Positions 1-8,375 of a stretch of 39,112 nt of DNA are shown piece after piece. The notes under the pieces are model-generated. The model made no database searches and had not been told where the DNA came from. It saw only the letters and a program-made list of their open reading frames with translations. Source of the DNA: an uncultured Bacilli bacterium (GTDB lineage: Bacteria > Bacillota_I > Bacilli_A > RF39 > UBA660). The stretch spans positions 1 through 39,112 of the forward strand of contig CALVRF010000001.1 in the NCBI GenBank assembly GCA_944358495.1, given 5' to 3'. Position 1 is the stretch's first letter; each line of letters starts with the position of its first letter. A program made the translations under genes and the position numbers.

Positions 1-129
1 AAAAGGCGTGAACCATGGTTTAGTGTGTTCTCTCCTTTTTAATTTAAAAATGATAATTTAATAGAGGAAATCAATCTGGCTATTAATTAGAAGGTGGGAA
101 GATAAAAGTAGATGTAAGCATTGAAGATG

Positions 130-159
130 TTGTTAGTATAGCCGGTCATATGTTATACT
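130..159 (+). promoter_or_regulatory. Sigma-A-like promoter
   Basis: TTGTTA (130-135) is followed by an 18-base spacer and TATACT (154-159), with an extended TG at 151-152. It faces the gene starting at 232 and would leave a leader of about 65 nt. Nothing upstream of it (1-129) forms a convincing gene. Confidence 0.5.
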
Positions 160-231
160 GTTAACGTGATATTTTATCTAAAGTTATGTTAGTCTAACCG
201 ATTTAGTTATCTTTTTAGAAAGGAAGATAAA

Positions 232-612
232 ATGAGTAATATAGAGATGTTAACTATGATAAACAATTTCCCGATTGGGGACCTTCCTAAGGAGAGGATA
301 GAATTATTAAGTAAGGCCGAGATAATCGCTTTTTTATCGAGATTTCAAGAGCAGTTTGAAATGATAGAAAATATTGATGAAAGAGAAGCGACAGTCAAAA
401 CATTTTTGGGAGAAGTATTAGCGTTAAATGAGAATGAACGCTTCCCTAGCTTGAGGCAAGCTGAAAGTATCTTAAATTTAGTTCCTGGCTTTGTACGTGA
501 TTTTGGGAAAGTACAATATATCAAAGAAACTAATCCTAGTTTTAATAGAACGTATGATATGGTTGCTGATGGTATTGGATTAATAAAAGAAACTCCAAGT
601 AAATCACGATAA
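232..612 (+). CDS. Hypothetical protein, 126 aa
   Basis: I do not recognise this family. The ATG at 232 is preceded by an AAAGGAAG-type ribosome binding site at about 220-227. The protein is soluble, mostly alpha-helical and acidic, without signal peptide, membrane segment or cysteine motif. It precedes the MazG-like gene by 35 bases and probably shares its transcript, since no terminator separates them. The coding pattern and good start support a real gene; no function can be assigned. Confidence 0.7.
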   Translation: MSNIEMLTMINNFPIGDLPKERIELLSKAEIIAFLSRFQEQFEMIENIDEREATVKTFLGEVLALNENERFPSLRQAESILNLVPGFVRDFGKVQYIKETNPSFNRTYDMVADGIGLIKETPSKSR

Positions 613-647
613 TTGATATATATGATTTGTTTAAAGGAGAAAAGTAT

Positions 648-947
648 ATGGATTTAAAACAAATGCAAAAGGAAATATGGAAAAATAAACTTGAAAAAGG
701 ATTTAATACGACAAACGTAGAAAAAGAGTTTTGTCTTTTATATGGAGAAGTTGCAGAGGCTTTTGAGGCCTATAGAAAGAAAAAAGATGATTTGAATGAA
801 GAGTTAGCCGATGTTGCCATTTATTTAATGAGCCTGTCGGAAATGCTAGGATATGATTTGGCCGATGAAATACAGAAAAAAATATCAAAAAACGCTAAAC
901 GAGTTTATAAAAAGGTGGATGGCGTTTATATTAGAGTAAGTGATTAA
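648..947 (+). CDS. MazG-like nucleotide pyrophosphohydrolase
   Basis: A 99-aa all-helical protein of the MazG-like superfamily, which hydrolyses (d)NTPs or modified nucleotides to monophosphates and pyrophosphate using magnesium. The hallmark is the paired acidic pattern EVAEAFEA (about residues 29-36) followed by EELADVAIYL (about 51-60), giving the ExxE and ExxD metal-binding motifs. The length fits a single-domain member. The start is ATG 648, behind AAAGGAG at 633-639; an in-frame TTG at 627 has no such site. Family is secure, exact substrate is not. It ends at a strong terminator. Confidence 0.8.
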   Translation: MDLKQMQKEIWKNKLEKGFNTTNVEKEFCLLYGEVAEAFEAYRKKKDDLNEELADVAIYLMSLSEMLGYDLADEIQKKISKNAKRVYKKVDGVYIRVSD

Positions 948-986
948 GTTATGATTTAATAGACGTTATTACCAATTAAAAGGAAA

Positions 987-1031
987 AAAAGAACAATAGG
1001 GTATTTATATTATTATTGTTCTTTTGTTTTA
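987..1031. terminator. Bidirectional terminator
   Basis: A 12-bp inverted repeat (AAAAGAACAATA 987-998 with TATTGTTCTTTT 1014-1025) has A and T runs on both sides. It serves the MazG-like gene on + and the nuclease gene on -. Confidence 0.8.
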
Positions 1032-1036
1032 TAAAA

Positions 1037-1783
1037 TTATTCTTTTTGGTGGCTATCACCATTGCTGTAATCGATTTCAATTCCGTCTTGAACGTTGTAG
1101 ACAAAAATATTAAAACTTACTCCTTGGCCTTTATCTTCAACAGACATTGCTTCCATTTGAACGCCGGTAGCTAAAAGATTGTCCTCTTCAAAAACAGGAG
1201 TAACACGGTATAAAACATGATTACCAGTATTTTCAACATATTCAGCAATTTGATTTTCAAAGTCTAACATGCCCTCAGTATTCATTTGTCTAGTGCAGGT
1301 GATGAGATTTTTTTCATTAGCATTTTCACCACTTAATTGATAACCAATAAGGTGGCAACGATTATATAGATATTTTCCATTAATGTTATCATATTTTATG
1401 GTGTGCCAGCCAGTTGGTTTAATCATACCAATGCTACCCCTTTCTTCTGTTGGCATAGTGTCTTGGCTGATATTGGCGTAAGCAACTCCGCATCTGCCTA
1501 ATGAATCAAGTTCACTATAGTTTTCAAAGGTTTCTGTGGTGTAATCTTGTTCAGTAAATTCTGGCTTGTTATCATTAATTACAACATAGTTTTGGCCAGC
1601 GTAGGCAGGAATAGCGTCCATGTCATAGCTTTGCGTGGTATTAGATTGGACATTTGTCTTGTCACTTTGATTGTTATCTTGGAATAAATTTACTATTTCA
1701 TCTTGATTATAAACACCTAAAGCGACTAATAGTGCAATGATGAGGCCGAGGATACTTTTGAGTATTATTTTGGATTTTCGCAT
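1037..1783 (-). CDS. Membrane-anchored DNA/RNA non-specific endonuclease
   Basis: A 248-aa protein with an N-terminal membrane segment (about residues 7-26), a low-complexity Asn/Ser/Thr linker, and a C-terminal beta-beta-alpha-metal nuclease domain. The catalytic region reads NRCHLIGYQLSGENANEKNL (about 141-160): the His is the general base and the later Asn coordinates the metal, as in streptococcal EndA/Spd-type nucleases, where the DRGH motif is relaxed to xRxHLIG. It should act outside the membrane and degrade DNA for nutrition, competence or defence. It is monocistronic. Its ATG sits behind a GGTGATA site, and the gene is divergent from the PH-domain gene. Confidence 0.85.
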   Translation of the reverse strand: MRKSKIILKSILGLIIALLVALGVYNQDEIVNLFQDNNQSDKTNVQSNTTQSYDMDAIPAYAGQNYVVINDNKPEFTEQDYTTETFENYSELDSLGRCGVAYANISQDTMPTEERGSIGMIKPTGWHTIKYDNINGKYLYNRCHLIGYQLSGENANEKNLITCTRQMNTEGMLDFENQIAEYVENTGNHVLYRVTPVFEEDNLLATGVQMEAMSVEDKGQGVSFNIFVYNVQDGIEIDYSNGDSHQKE

Positions 1784-1800
1784 ATTATCACCTTACTTTA

Positions 1801-1828
1801 TATATATATTTTAACATCTATTTGACAA
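1801..1828 (-). promoter_or_regulatory. Candidate promoter of the nuclease gene
   Basis: On the minus strand TTGTCA (1828-1823) is followed by 16 bases and TATATA (1806-1801). The -10 lies in a TA run, so its exact position is uncertain. Confidence 0.4.
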
Positions 1829-1882
1829 AAATAATAGTTTTTTTATTTATGGTTTTTCATTAGTGTTAAGGACTTGTTAAGA

Positions 1883-1911
1883 TTGATTATTTTTAGTAAT
1901 TAGTATATAAT
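1883..1911 (+). promoter_or_regulatory. Sigma-A-like promoter
   Basis: TTGATT (1883-1888), a 17-base spacer and TATAAT (1906-1911) stand about 50 bases before the PH-domain gene. Confidence 0.65.
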
Positions 1912-1967
1912 ATAATAAAGTTTTAGCAATTTTATTTACTTGATGTTTTAGAAGGTTGGTGATATTT

Positions 1968-2483
1968 ATGGGAAAGAAAAATGATGTTTATCAAAAAGTC
2001 TGTGATTTTGCTGATAGACATCCATTAACGATTGCTTGGCGTTTAAAGGCTCATTCTAGGGTGGCTGAAGAACATATTAATGACGATGAAGAGGTATTAT
2101 ATGCATTTGCCGCTCAAAAAGGTGCTAGTTCGTTTGATATTATTAGTACGTTTGTAGTGGTAGTGACAAATAAGCGAATCATTTTAGCACAAAAGCGTTT
2201 GATTTTTGGTTATTTTTATTATAGTATTACTCCGGATTTATTTAATGATTTAACAGTAAAAATGGGGCTTATTTGGGGAAGGGTTATCATCGATACTGTT
2301 AAAGAGACTGTTGTGCTTTCTAATTTATCTAAAGATTCATTGCAAGAAATTGAAACTGTTATTTCGAAATATATGTTTCAGAAAAAGCGCGAATATGAAA
2401 CTGAGCTTACTGATGAAGAACGAGCTGAACTTAATTCAGAACTCAAGGATATGGCTGTACATGGTGAGAGGGACATAGAATAG
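1968..2483 (+). CDS. Bacterial PH-domain protein (YokE-like)
   Basis: A 171-aa soluble protein with a bacterial pleckstrin-homology fold. The core runs roughly residues 38-130: EEVLYAFAAQK, then VVVVTNKRIILAQKR, then a strand with VKMGLIWGRVIIDT. The VVVxTNKRIIL segment is typical of the bPH/YokE group. These domains are usually binding or oligomerisation modules; no enzyme is implied. The C-terminal about 35 residues are charged and helical. ATG 1968 is chosen over TTG 1956 because GGTGAT at 1958-1963 lies four bases before it, a spacing seen at many genes here. Confidence 0.7.
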   Translation: MGKKNDVYQKVCDFADRHPLTIAWRLKAHSRVAEEHINDDEEVLYAFAAQKGASSFDIISTFVVVVTNKRIILAQKRLIFGYFYYSITPDLFNDLTVKMGLIWGRVIIDTVKETVVLSNLSKDSLQEIETVISKYMFQKKREYETELTDEERAELNSELKDMAVHGERDIE

Positions 2484-2496
2484 TTTCTCTTTTTTC

Positions 2497-2525
2497 TTGA
2501 AAAAGAAATATTTATTATATATAAT
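2497..2525 (+). promoter_or_regulatory. Sigma-A-like promoter
   Basis: TTGAAA (2497-2502), a 17-base spacer and TATAAT (2520-2525) stand immediately upstream of the anchored protein gene at 2548. Confidence 0.6.
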
Positions 2526-2547
2526 TGTGTTATAGGAGGTTAGCTTT

Positions 2548-3810
2548 ATGAAGTTTTTGCTTAAAACCTTAGGAATTTTATTGGCTATATTTATTTTATT
2601 AAAGTTATTGTTTTATATATTTGATAGCGGTCATGAAGTTAGTTATTCAGTAGGGAATTTTGAAGTTGACGAAGTTTTAAAAACAAAATCATTATATGGT
2701 GAGGATGATTATTATTTTGAAGTTAGTCATGAGGATTTTAATTTTAATTTTCAAGTTCCGGTTAGTTATAATAAAGATGATAAGGTAATTAGTAAGCTTA
2801 GATATGAAAAACAAGATGACATGGTTTGCATTTTGCCCATTTTTAAAGGAAATAAAATTTTAACTGATGTTATGTGCTTTAGTGATAGCGACAATGAAAA
2901 TGTTATGACATATTATCAAGATTTAGATGATAACACGCAGAGTAAATTTGCTGATTTTATTAATTCTTTAAAAAAATTTGGGTATGATGTTAATAATTAT
3001 GAGGATAGGGCTAAGGGCAGAAATTTATCGAACAATTTGACTTTGTATGATGATAATTTTGTTGATAATCATTATATTGCTATGGAAAATTATAAAGGTC
3101 TTACTTTATTTAATGATGAGGAAGAAAATGTGGAATTATTTGACAATGATGTATATAAAAGACCAGTCAAACTGTTTTATGATAAATATTATATTGTGGC
3201 TAATTATAACGAAGAATATGGATTTAAGATATTTTATGTAGTTAATATTATTAATGGTAATGTTCAAGAAATTCGTAGTTATGATGATATTTCTTTTGAG
3301 ACAATTATGCAAGGCGCTGTTGATGATGAAATTTATTTCTTTGATAAGGAGACTGAATTACAATATAAAATTAGCCTGAAATATGAAAATGTTGAAGAAG
3401 TAGCGGACAAGGATAAATTGCAATATTACAATGGAAAATGGAATAGTATGGCATTAAGTGATGCTTTGGAAGGAAAAACATTTGATAACTATTATACTAA
3501 GGCACCAAATGGTTATGAAAAGGCTGATTGCATTGGAGAGGATACTGGATATTGTTATTATTATAAAAAACAAATGGTTGATGATAAAGAACAGTATTTA
3601 GTATATCGTGCGGATGTACAAAACACAAAGATAAAAACATATTTGTTTACCACTACTGATATGCGTAGTGTGATATATTTAGATAATTTTGTGTATTTTG
3701 TTAATGGCAATTCTTTATATTATTATGGTGAAAATGGTGTTCGCCAAGTAATCGCCAATTCAGAACGTGAATTTAATGATGATATTCATTTTGGGGTTTA
3801 TATCAATTAA
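2548..3810 (+). CDS. Membrane-anchored extracytoplasmic protein, unknown
   Basis: A 420-aa protein with one N-terminal hydrophobic helix (about residues 5-24) and no clear signal-peptidase or lipobox site, so probably a type II anchored protein with a large outer domain. The rest is rich in Asp, Asn and Tyr and has recurring beta-strand-like stretches (YDKYYIVANY, YYYKKQMVDDKEQYLVYRAD), which could suggest a beta-propeller-like fold, but no family motif is recognised. TAGGAGGT (2533-2540) precedes ATG 2548. The stop overlaps a micro-ORF that in turn overlaps the patatin gene, so this is an operon. Confidence 0.7.
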   Translation: MKFLLKTLGILLAIFILLKLLFYIFDSGHEVSYSVGNFEVDEVLKTKSLYGEDDYYFEVSHEDFNFNFQVPVSYNKDDKVISKLRYEKQDDMVCILPIFKGNKILTDVMCFSDSDNENVMTYYQDLDDNTQSKFADFINSLKKFGYDVNNYEDRAKGRNLSNNLTLYDDNFVDNHYIAMENYKGLTLFNDEEENVELFDNDVYKRPVKLFYDKYYIVANYNEEYGFKIFYVVNIINGNVQEIRSYDDISFETIMQGAVDDEIYFFDKETELQYKISLKYENVEEVADKDKLQYYNGKWNSMALSDALEGKTFDNYYTKAPNGYEKADCIGEDTGYCYYYKKQMVDDKEQYLVYRADVQNTKIKTYLFTTTDMRSVIYLDNFVYFVNGNSLYYYGENGVRQVIANSEREFNDDIHFGVYIN

Positions 3811-3869
3811 TGATTACCTGGGGATTGATTAATAAAGCTAGAGAAGAAAGTGGTGATGAACAAACATGA
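3810..3869 (+). CDS. Possible 19-aa coupling micro-ORF
   Basis: The ATG shares one base with the preceding stop (TAATG at 3808-3812). The TGA overlaps the patatin ATG in an ATGA tetranucleotide (3866-3869). The peptide is MITWGLINKAREESGDEQT. There is no strong ribosome binding site of its own. It could be a translational coupler, a short real peptide, or chance; the double overlap is the only evidence. Confidence 0.3.
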   Translation: MITWGLINKAREESGDEQT

Positions 3870-5149
3870 GAAGGATATTTAAACGTGATAATAATGAAAA
3901 GTTGGGCCTAGTGTTATCTGGAGGTGGTTCCAAAGGTGCTTATGAAATAGGGGCTTATTTGGCGTTACGTCATCTTGGTAAAAGACCAGACGTAGTTACT
4001 GGAACATCGATTGGTGCTATTAATGGATTATTAATTGTTCAAAATGATTGGCGTAAGGCTATTAGGCTGTGGAAGAAAATATCTTTTTCTTTAATATATG
4101 ATGAAAATTCCTTTCCGATTTGTGACAATCCCGAGCTTAAGGATATTTATAAACTGTATATAAAATCATTTATTAATGATGGTGGTTTGGACATAGAAAA
4201 ACTAAAATTGTTATTAAATGACGTTTATAATCCTCGCAAGTTTTTTTCATCGCCGGTAGATTATGGTTTGGTTACTTATAATTTATCGAAGAGGAAACCT
4301 GTATTTAAAACTAAAAACAATCTAAAATCTAATTTGGTTAAAGATTATGTATTAGCTTCAGCTTCTTGTTATCCGGCTTTTAAACCTTATCGAATTGGTC
4401 ATGATTTATTTATTGATGGTGGGTATTATGATAATATGCCAGTTAATTTGGCGATTGATTTAGGGGCTACAGAGGTTATTGCGGTTGATTTAAGAGCAGT
4501 AGGTTTTAAGCAACCTAATAAGTTAAATGTTCCAATAACTGTTATTACGCCGAGAAATAAAATTGTTCCGTTTTTAGTTTTTGATAAGAGTAGGTCTCGT
4601 GAAGCTATAAGATTTGGTTATAATGATACGATGAAGACTTTTGGAAAGCTAGAGGGAAATGTTTTTACTTTTAGAAAGCGTAGCTTGGTTAATAATTATA
4701 AACGGTATGGCGTTATTTTTGAGGACACTGTTCATAAGATAGTTAAGAGATTTGACAAGGGGATTATTGGAAAAATTTTGTCCACTTCTTTATTTAAAAC
4801 ATTTTTAGCAGATAAATTGACTTATGAAAACTTTAATAAGCTTATTGAGAAAGCTGGTCAATCTTTTGGATTACCAGAGGATAATATTTATAATATAAGG
4901 ACGTTTAATAAAGCTTTGTTAAATGAGCTTTCAAAAGCTAGGGGTAATGAATTAAACGATGTTTTAACTAGAGTAAAAGAAAGAAATGTGCGGAATTTTA
5001 TTAATGTGCAAGGAATAATTAAGTTATTTTTTGAAGCGATTAGTAAGAATGATTTTGAAGGGGTTAAAAGATTGATACCTTTGTTTGCTGATGAGTTTTT
5101 GATAGCTATTTATTTATATGTAGTTAGGCAGCGAGTATCTTTTTATTGA
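3866..5149 (+). CDS. Patatin-like phospholipase
   Basis: A 427-aa lipid acyl hydrolase with the Ser-Asp dyad of patatins. The oxyanion-hole loop is SGGGSKGAYEIG (residues 18-29), the nucleophile is Ser48 in GTSIG (46-50), and the catalytic Asp184 is in DGG (184-186). The family cleaves acyl chains from membrane phospholipids or related esters. There is no signal peptide or membrane helix, so a cytoplasmic or peripheral location is likely. The catalytic half spans about residues 12-215; the rest is helical and of unknown role. ATG 3866 has GTGGTGATG just upstream. It is the last gene of the operon with the anchored protein. Confidence 0.88.
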   Translation: MRRIFKRDNNEKLGLVLSGGGSKGAYEIGAYLALRHLGKRPDVVTGTSIGAINGLLIVQNDWRKAIRLWKKISFSLIYDENSFPICDNPELKDIYKLYIKSFINDGGLDIEKLKLLLNDVYNPRKFFSSPVDYGLVTYNLSKRKPVFKTKNNLKSNLVKDYVLASASCYPAFKPYRIGHDLFIDGGYYDNMPVNLAIDLGATEVIAVDLRAVGFKQPNKLNVPITVITPRNKIVPFLVFDKSRSREAIRFGYNDTMKTFGKLEGNVFTFRKRSLVNNYKRYGVIFEDTVHKIVKRFDKGIIGKILSTSLFKTFLADKLTYENFNKLIEKAGQSFGLPEDNIYNIRTFNKALLNELSKARGNELNDVLTRVKERNVRNFINVQGIIKLFFEAISKNDFEGVKRLIPLFADEFLIAIYLYVVRQRVSFY

Positions 5150-5160
5150 AGGCGGATTCG

Positions 5161-5189
5161 TTGCGGTCTTTCAGCATTTGTGTTATAAT
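5161..5189 (+). promoter_or_regulatory. Promoter of trpS
   Basis: TTGCGG (5161-5166), a 17-base spacer and TATAAT (5184-5189) with an extended TGT before the -10. The short leader (about 27 nt) leaves no room for a T-box. Confidence 0.55.
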
Positions 5190-5221
5190 TGGTTTATTAT
5201 TGGATGATTGAGGTGATTATT

Positions 5222-6232
5222 GTGCCTAAAATAGTGTTGACAGGACTTAGACCAACAGGTAAATTACATTTAGGCCATTATTTTGGAGCGGCACAGACGT
5301 GGCTTAAAATTCAAAATGATTATGATTTTTATATGGAGATTGCTGATATTCAAGCACTCACGGACAATTTTAACAATCCAGATAAGGTGCGTGTGAATGT
5401 TCGCGAGGTGACGATTGATTTATTATCCATTGGAATTAATCCAGATAAGGTGCATTTATATATTCAGTCGATGATTCCAGAAATCGCAGAACTTACGGTT
5501 TTATATTCTAATTTGGTGACAATGGCTAGGCTTTATCGTAATCCGACAGTTAAAACGGAAATTGCGCAAAAAAAAGCTTTATTTGGTAATAGTGGTGAAA
5601 GCGTAACTTATGGCTTTGTAGGATATCCAGTTAGTCAGGCTGCGGATATTACAGCTTTTGATGGAGAGTTGGTCCCAGTAGGGGAGGACCAATTACCACT
5701 TATCGAGCAGTGCCGGGAGATTGTGCGTAAATTTAATTCAATTTATGGGGAAACTTTAGTAGAACCAGAACCATTACTTTCTTCAACACCACGAATTAAA
5801 GGGCTTGATGGTAATGATAAAATGGGCAAAAGTTTGGGTAATGCTATATTTTTGGCAGATAATGAAGCAACAATTGCTAAAAAGGTAATGGGAGCAATTA
5901 CGGACCCACAAAAAATAAAAAAAGATGATCCTGCCAATCCAGATATTTGTATGGTTTATTATTACCATAAACTTATTGATAGTAAGAATTTAGATGATAT
6001 TTGTGTGGAATGCAAAAAAGGTGAGCGAGGATGTGTGGCTTGTAAAAAAGAACTTATTCATAATATGATGGAGTTTTTGAAGCCGATTCACGAGAAACGT
6101 ACTTATTATGAAATGCATCCGGAAGTTGTTGATGAAGTTTTGTTAAATGGAACGGAAGAAGCACGTAAGAAGGCCCAAGAAGTAATGTCCAAAGTGCGTA
6201 AAAATGTAAAAATTGATTATTTTGATGATTAA
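5222..6232 (+). CDS. trpS: Tryptophan--tRNA ligase
   Basis: A class Ic aminoacyl-tRNA synthetase that charges tRNA-Trp using ATP. The class I signatures are complete: HLGH (about residues 16-19) as the HIGH box and KMGKS (about 200-204) as the KMSKS box. GRPTGKLH-type and ADIQALTDN segments are typical of bacterial TrpRS. The 336-aa length is standard. The start is GTG 5222, placed four bases after AGGTGAT (5211-5217); the longer in-frame TTG 5189 lies in the promoter -10. A Cys-rich stretch near the C-terminus (CVECKKGERGCVACKK) resembles the insertion seen in some Firmicute TrpRS, and may be structural. Confidence 0.95.
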   Translation: MPKIVLTGLRPTGKLHLGHYFGAAQTWLKIQNDYDFYMEIADIQALTDNFNNPDKVRVNVREVTIDLLSIGINPDKVHLYIQSMIPEIAELTVLYSNLVTMARLYRNPTVKTEIAQKKALFGNSGESVTYGFVGYPVSQAADITAFDGELVPVGEDQLPLIEQCREIVRKFNSIYGETLVEPEPLLSSTPRIKGLDGNDKMGKSLGNAIFLADNEATIAKKVMGAITDPQKIKKDDPANPDICMVYYYHKLIDSKNLDDICVECKKGERGCVACKKELIHNMMEFLKPIHEKRTYYEMHPEVVDEVLLNGTEEARKKAQEVMSKVRKNVKIDYFDD

Positions 6233-6277
6233 TTGATTCTTGGATGGTGATTGATGAATTAATTAATCATTTTTTTA
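6226..6277 (+). terminator. Rho-independent terminator of trpS
   Basis: TGATTAATT (6226-6234, spanning the stop codon) pairs with AATTAATCA (6261-6269), followed by a run of seven or more T. Confidence 0.65.
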
Positions 6278-6299
6278 TATTTAAGTTATATATTTTAAT

Positions 6300-7190
6300 A
6301 TGATGAAGAATATATTTAAAGGGTTTATTATTGGTATTGGAAAAATCATACCTGGAGTAAGTGGCAGTATGTTGGCAATTTTATTAGGGGTATATGAAAG
6401 AGCTTTGGCTATTATTGCTAATATTCGCTGGATTAAACGGGCAGATTTATTGTTTGTTTTTTCATTAGTGATTGGTATTTTTATTGGAATTAGTGTATTT
6501 AGTCGAGGTGTCAAATGGTTTTTAGATGTTTTTTATTTACCAACTATGTTACTTTTTATTGGTTTAATTATTAGCGGTGTTCGCCAATTTGTTAATGAAC
6601 TGTCAGTTAATGAAAAAACGTTTAACTTGAAACAAAAAGTAAAACATGTGTTAATCTTAATACTTGCTTTTGCTTTTTCATATTGGATTACTAAACTTGG
6701 TGCTGGATGGTTATCATTGGGGAAAAACTTTGATATTGAAACTGGCAGTTTTAGTGATTTTGGATTATTTTATTGTTTAGGGTTAATTGAGGCTTTTTCA
6801 TCGATTGTACCAGGAATTAGCGGTACAGCTATTTTTATGTCTTTGGGCTGTTATGATTTATTGCTTTCTTTTTTTGTTAATATATTTAATATTAGTTATT
6901 GGCGTTTTGGTTTAGCTTTTTTGTTAGGGGTATTAACCGGTGTTTATGCATTGGCAAAAATTATTACCTTTTTGCTTAAACGTTATAAAGTTATTACTTA
7001 TATGGTTATTTTGGGTTTTATGTTATCAGCAATATGGTTAATGATGGTGATAGCTTTTGATACGACTTTGTTTTTTAAAGATGCTTCATCTATATTAGAT
7101 ATTGGTTTTGGAATTTTTTCTAGCTTGTTTTGGATACTTATTGGTAATTTTATTGGTAAAAAAATAAATGTTTTATTATCAAATGATTAA
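6300..7190 (+). CDS. DUF368 polyprenyl-phosphate transporter-like protein
   Basis: A 296-aa polytopic membrane protein of the DUF368 family. Members of this family have been reported to recycle undecaprenyl phosphate across the membrane for cell-wall synthesis (PopT). The two inverted-repeat hallmarks are present: IIPGVSGS at about residues 17-24 and IVPGISGT at about 171-178. About eight hydrophobic helices are visible. ATG 6300 has no clear ribosome binding site; the second ATG at 6303 is equally possible. Assignment to the family is firm, the transported lipid is known only from relatives. Confidence 0.85.
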   Translation: MMKNIFKGFIIGIGKIIPGVSGSMLAILLGVYERALAIIANIRWIKRADLLFVFSLVIGIFIGISVFSRGVKWFLDVFYLPTMLLFIGLIISGVRQFVNELSVNEKTFNLKQKVKHVLILILAFAFSYWITKLGAGWLSLGKNFDIETGSFSDFGLFYCLGLIEAFSSIVPGISGTAIFMSLGCYDLLLSFFVNIFNISYWRFGLAFLLGVLTGVYALAKIITFLLKRYKVITYMVILGFMLSAIWLMMVIAFDTTLFFKDASSILDIGFGIFSSLFWILIGNFIGKKINVLLSND

Positions 7191-7226
7191 ATTATTTGCA
7201 TACAATTTAGTGGAGAGGTGATAATA

Positions 7227-7583
7227 GTGGAAAAAAAATTACCTAGTGTGTTTGCTAATAAAGTTGAGACGAATGCCGGCAATAATAAAAGTATTTTTTA
7301 TTCAGCTGATGAACGAATGACTTCGTCTTTGCCAAACGAAAATGATCAAGAAAGAATGCCCACTGGGAGAATGGTTACGACTGGAGAAATAACTAAAAAT
7401 ATTAATCAAAAAATTAATGAGATATTTAAATCATCTAATTATATTTATAAAGCGGATGTAGAACTTACGTTAAGAAGTGGGAAGATTACTAAACGTATTA
7501 TTGGGAAAAATGCTAGTAATTTAATTACTATGGATAATGAGCTTATTCCAATTTCGGAAATTATTGATATTAAGCGTAAGTAG
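7227..7583 (+). CDS. Small conserved-looking protein, 118 aa
   Basis: Not recognised. The N-terminal 45 residues are polar and probably disordered. The C-terminal half (about 55-118) looks like a compact alpha-beta domain: ELTLRSGKITKRIIG, then NLITMDNELIPISEII, resembling a small SH3/Sm-like beta barrel, but this is only a guess. The start is GTG 7227, four bases after AGAGGTGAT (7214-7222), rather than GTG 7218. No membrane segment. It stands between the DUF368 gene and a bidirectional terminator. Confidence 0.6.
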   Translation: MEKKLPSVFANKVETNAGNNKSIFYSADERMTSSLPNENDQERMPTGRMVTTGEITKNINQKINEIFKSSNYIYKADVELTLRSGKITKRIIGKNASNLITMDNELIPISEIIDIKRK

Positions 7584-7632
7584 TTTTTGAGTATAGTAAT
7601 AATAATTGTTGGTAATGTGAAAAAATTCCAGC

Positions 7633-7663
7633 AAAAAAGACTTTCGTATGAAAGCCTTTTTTA
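7633..7663. terminator. Bidirectional terminator
   Basis: AAAAAAG-A-CTTTC (7633-7645), loop GTAT, then GAAAG-C-CTTTTTT. It separates the convergent 7227 gene and the coat-protein gene, and overlaps the latter's stop codon. Confidence 0.75.
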
Positions 7664-8104
7664 GACTGCTTCTACAAATGTATCTTGTAAGCATCTTATA
7701 GCGCAAACGCAGTTTAAGTTCATAGTAAAGAAACTGTTAGTTGCAACATAAGGTATTGTGTCAACTGTTGTTGGATCGGTATTGGCTGCTAATACTCGGA
7801 ATGTTGCACAACAACCATCTACTTTTTCAACTCTAAATACGCTTGAACATGTAACACCCACAGTTGTGCAGTCAACGTTTTCTTTAGTAGTTGGCATTGA
7901 CCATGGTGTGCCATTGCCTGCGCAGGTATATAGCATAATTGGTCTAGTGTTACATCCTACGGTTGATACCGCACATCCTAGGAAACCACGGTCGCAAGTA
8001 TCTAAACATGCATCGGCGCATTCAGCATTATCTTGTAAGATGTTGATAACAGTTAAAATTTCAGCAATACATCTGCATTCGTTTGAATTGTTGTTATTAC
8101 ACAT
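7661..8104 (-). CDS. CotY/CotZ-family spore coat-like protein
   Basis: A 147-aa Cys-rich protein (about 19 Cys). The pattern FRVEKVDGCCATFRVL followed by NLNCVCAIRCL closely matches the CotY/CotZ/ExsY outer-coat and exosporium family, which forms disulfide-linked crusts around spores. The N-terminus has CNNNNSNECRCIAEI and several CxxxC pairs. The start is ATG 8104 behind AAGGGGTGG; a GTG nine bases upstream is less likely. It would be expressed in the mother cell late in sporulation. It is head-to-head with a possible coat-kinase-like gene, which strengthens the spore reading. Confidence 0.8.
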   Translation of the reverse strand: MCNNNNSNECRCIAEILTVINILQDNAECADACLDTCDRGFLGCAVSTVGCNTRPIMLYTCAGNGTPWSMPTTKENVDCTTVGVTCSSVFRVEKVDGCCATFRVLAANTDPTTVDTIPYVATNSFFTMNLNCVCAIRCLQDTFVEAV

Positions 8105-8375
8105 ATAATCCACCCCTTCATTAGTCTCAATATAACATATTCAAATTGTGCGAAAGGGTGTAAATGAATGTCCCAATTATGCTTTTAATTTGGCTTTTTA
8201 GTATTTTCTATTAGAAAACATCATAAAATTAGATGAGCAAGTATAGATGTTTTTTGAAAAACGTGATGAGCTTGAGTTACTTAAAGTTTGTAATAATTTG
8301 GCAATTGGTAGTTATGGAATAGTAGTGGAGAGCTAGTGTTTTAGATTTTGTAAAACTATGAGGATGGTGAATATT

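Noticed and set aside
52..165. Two short coding-looking fragments at the left edge
   Set aside because: Each is open for only about 15-25 codons, neither has a usable ATG, GTG or TTG start, and one overlaps the promoter of the first gene.
5150..5221. Possible T-box riboswitch before trpS
   Set aside because: Only about 70 bases separate the genes and the promoter leaves a leader of about 27 nt; there is no specifier loop or antiterminator.
7758..8108. Plus-strand 116-codon frame
   Set aside because: It is the antisense shadow of the Cys-rich CotZ-like gene and has no start site of its own.
8247..8336. 29-codon frame before the YutH-like gene
   Set aside because: Codon use looks plausible, but there is no good ribosome binding site and no recognisable domain; possibly a gene remnant.
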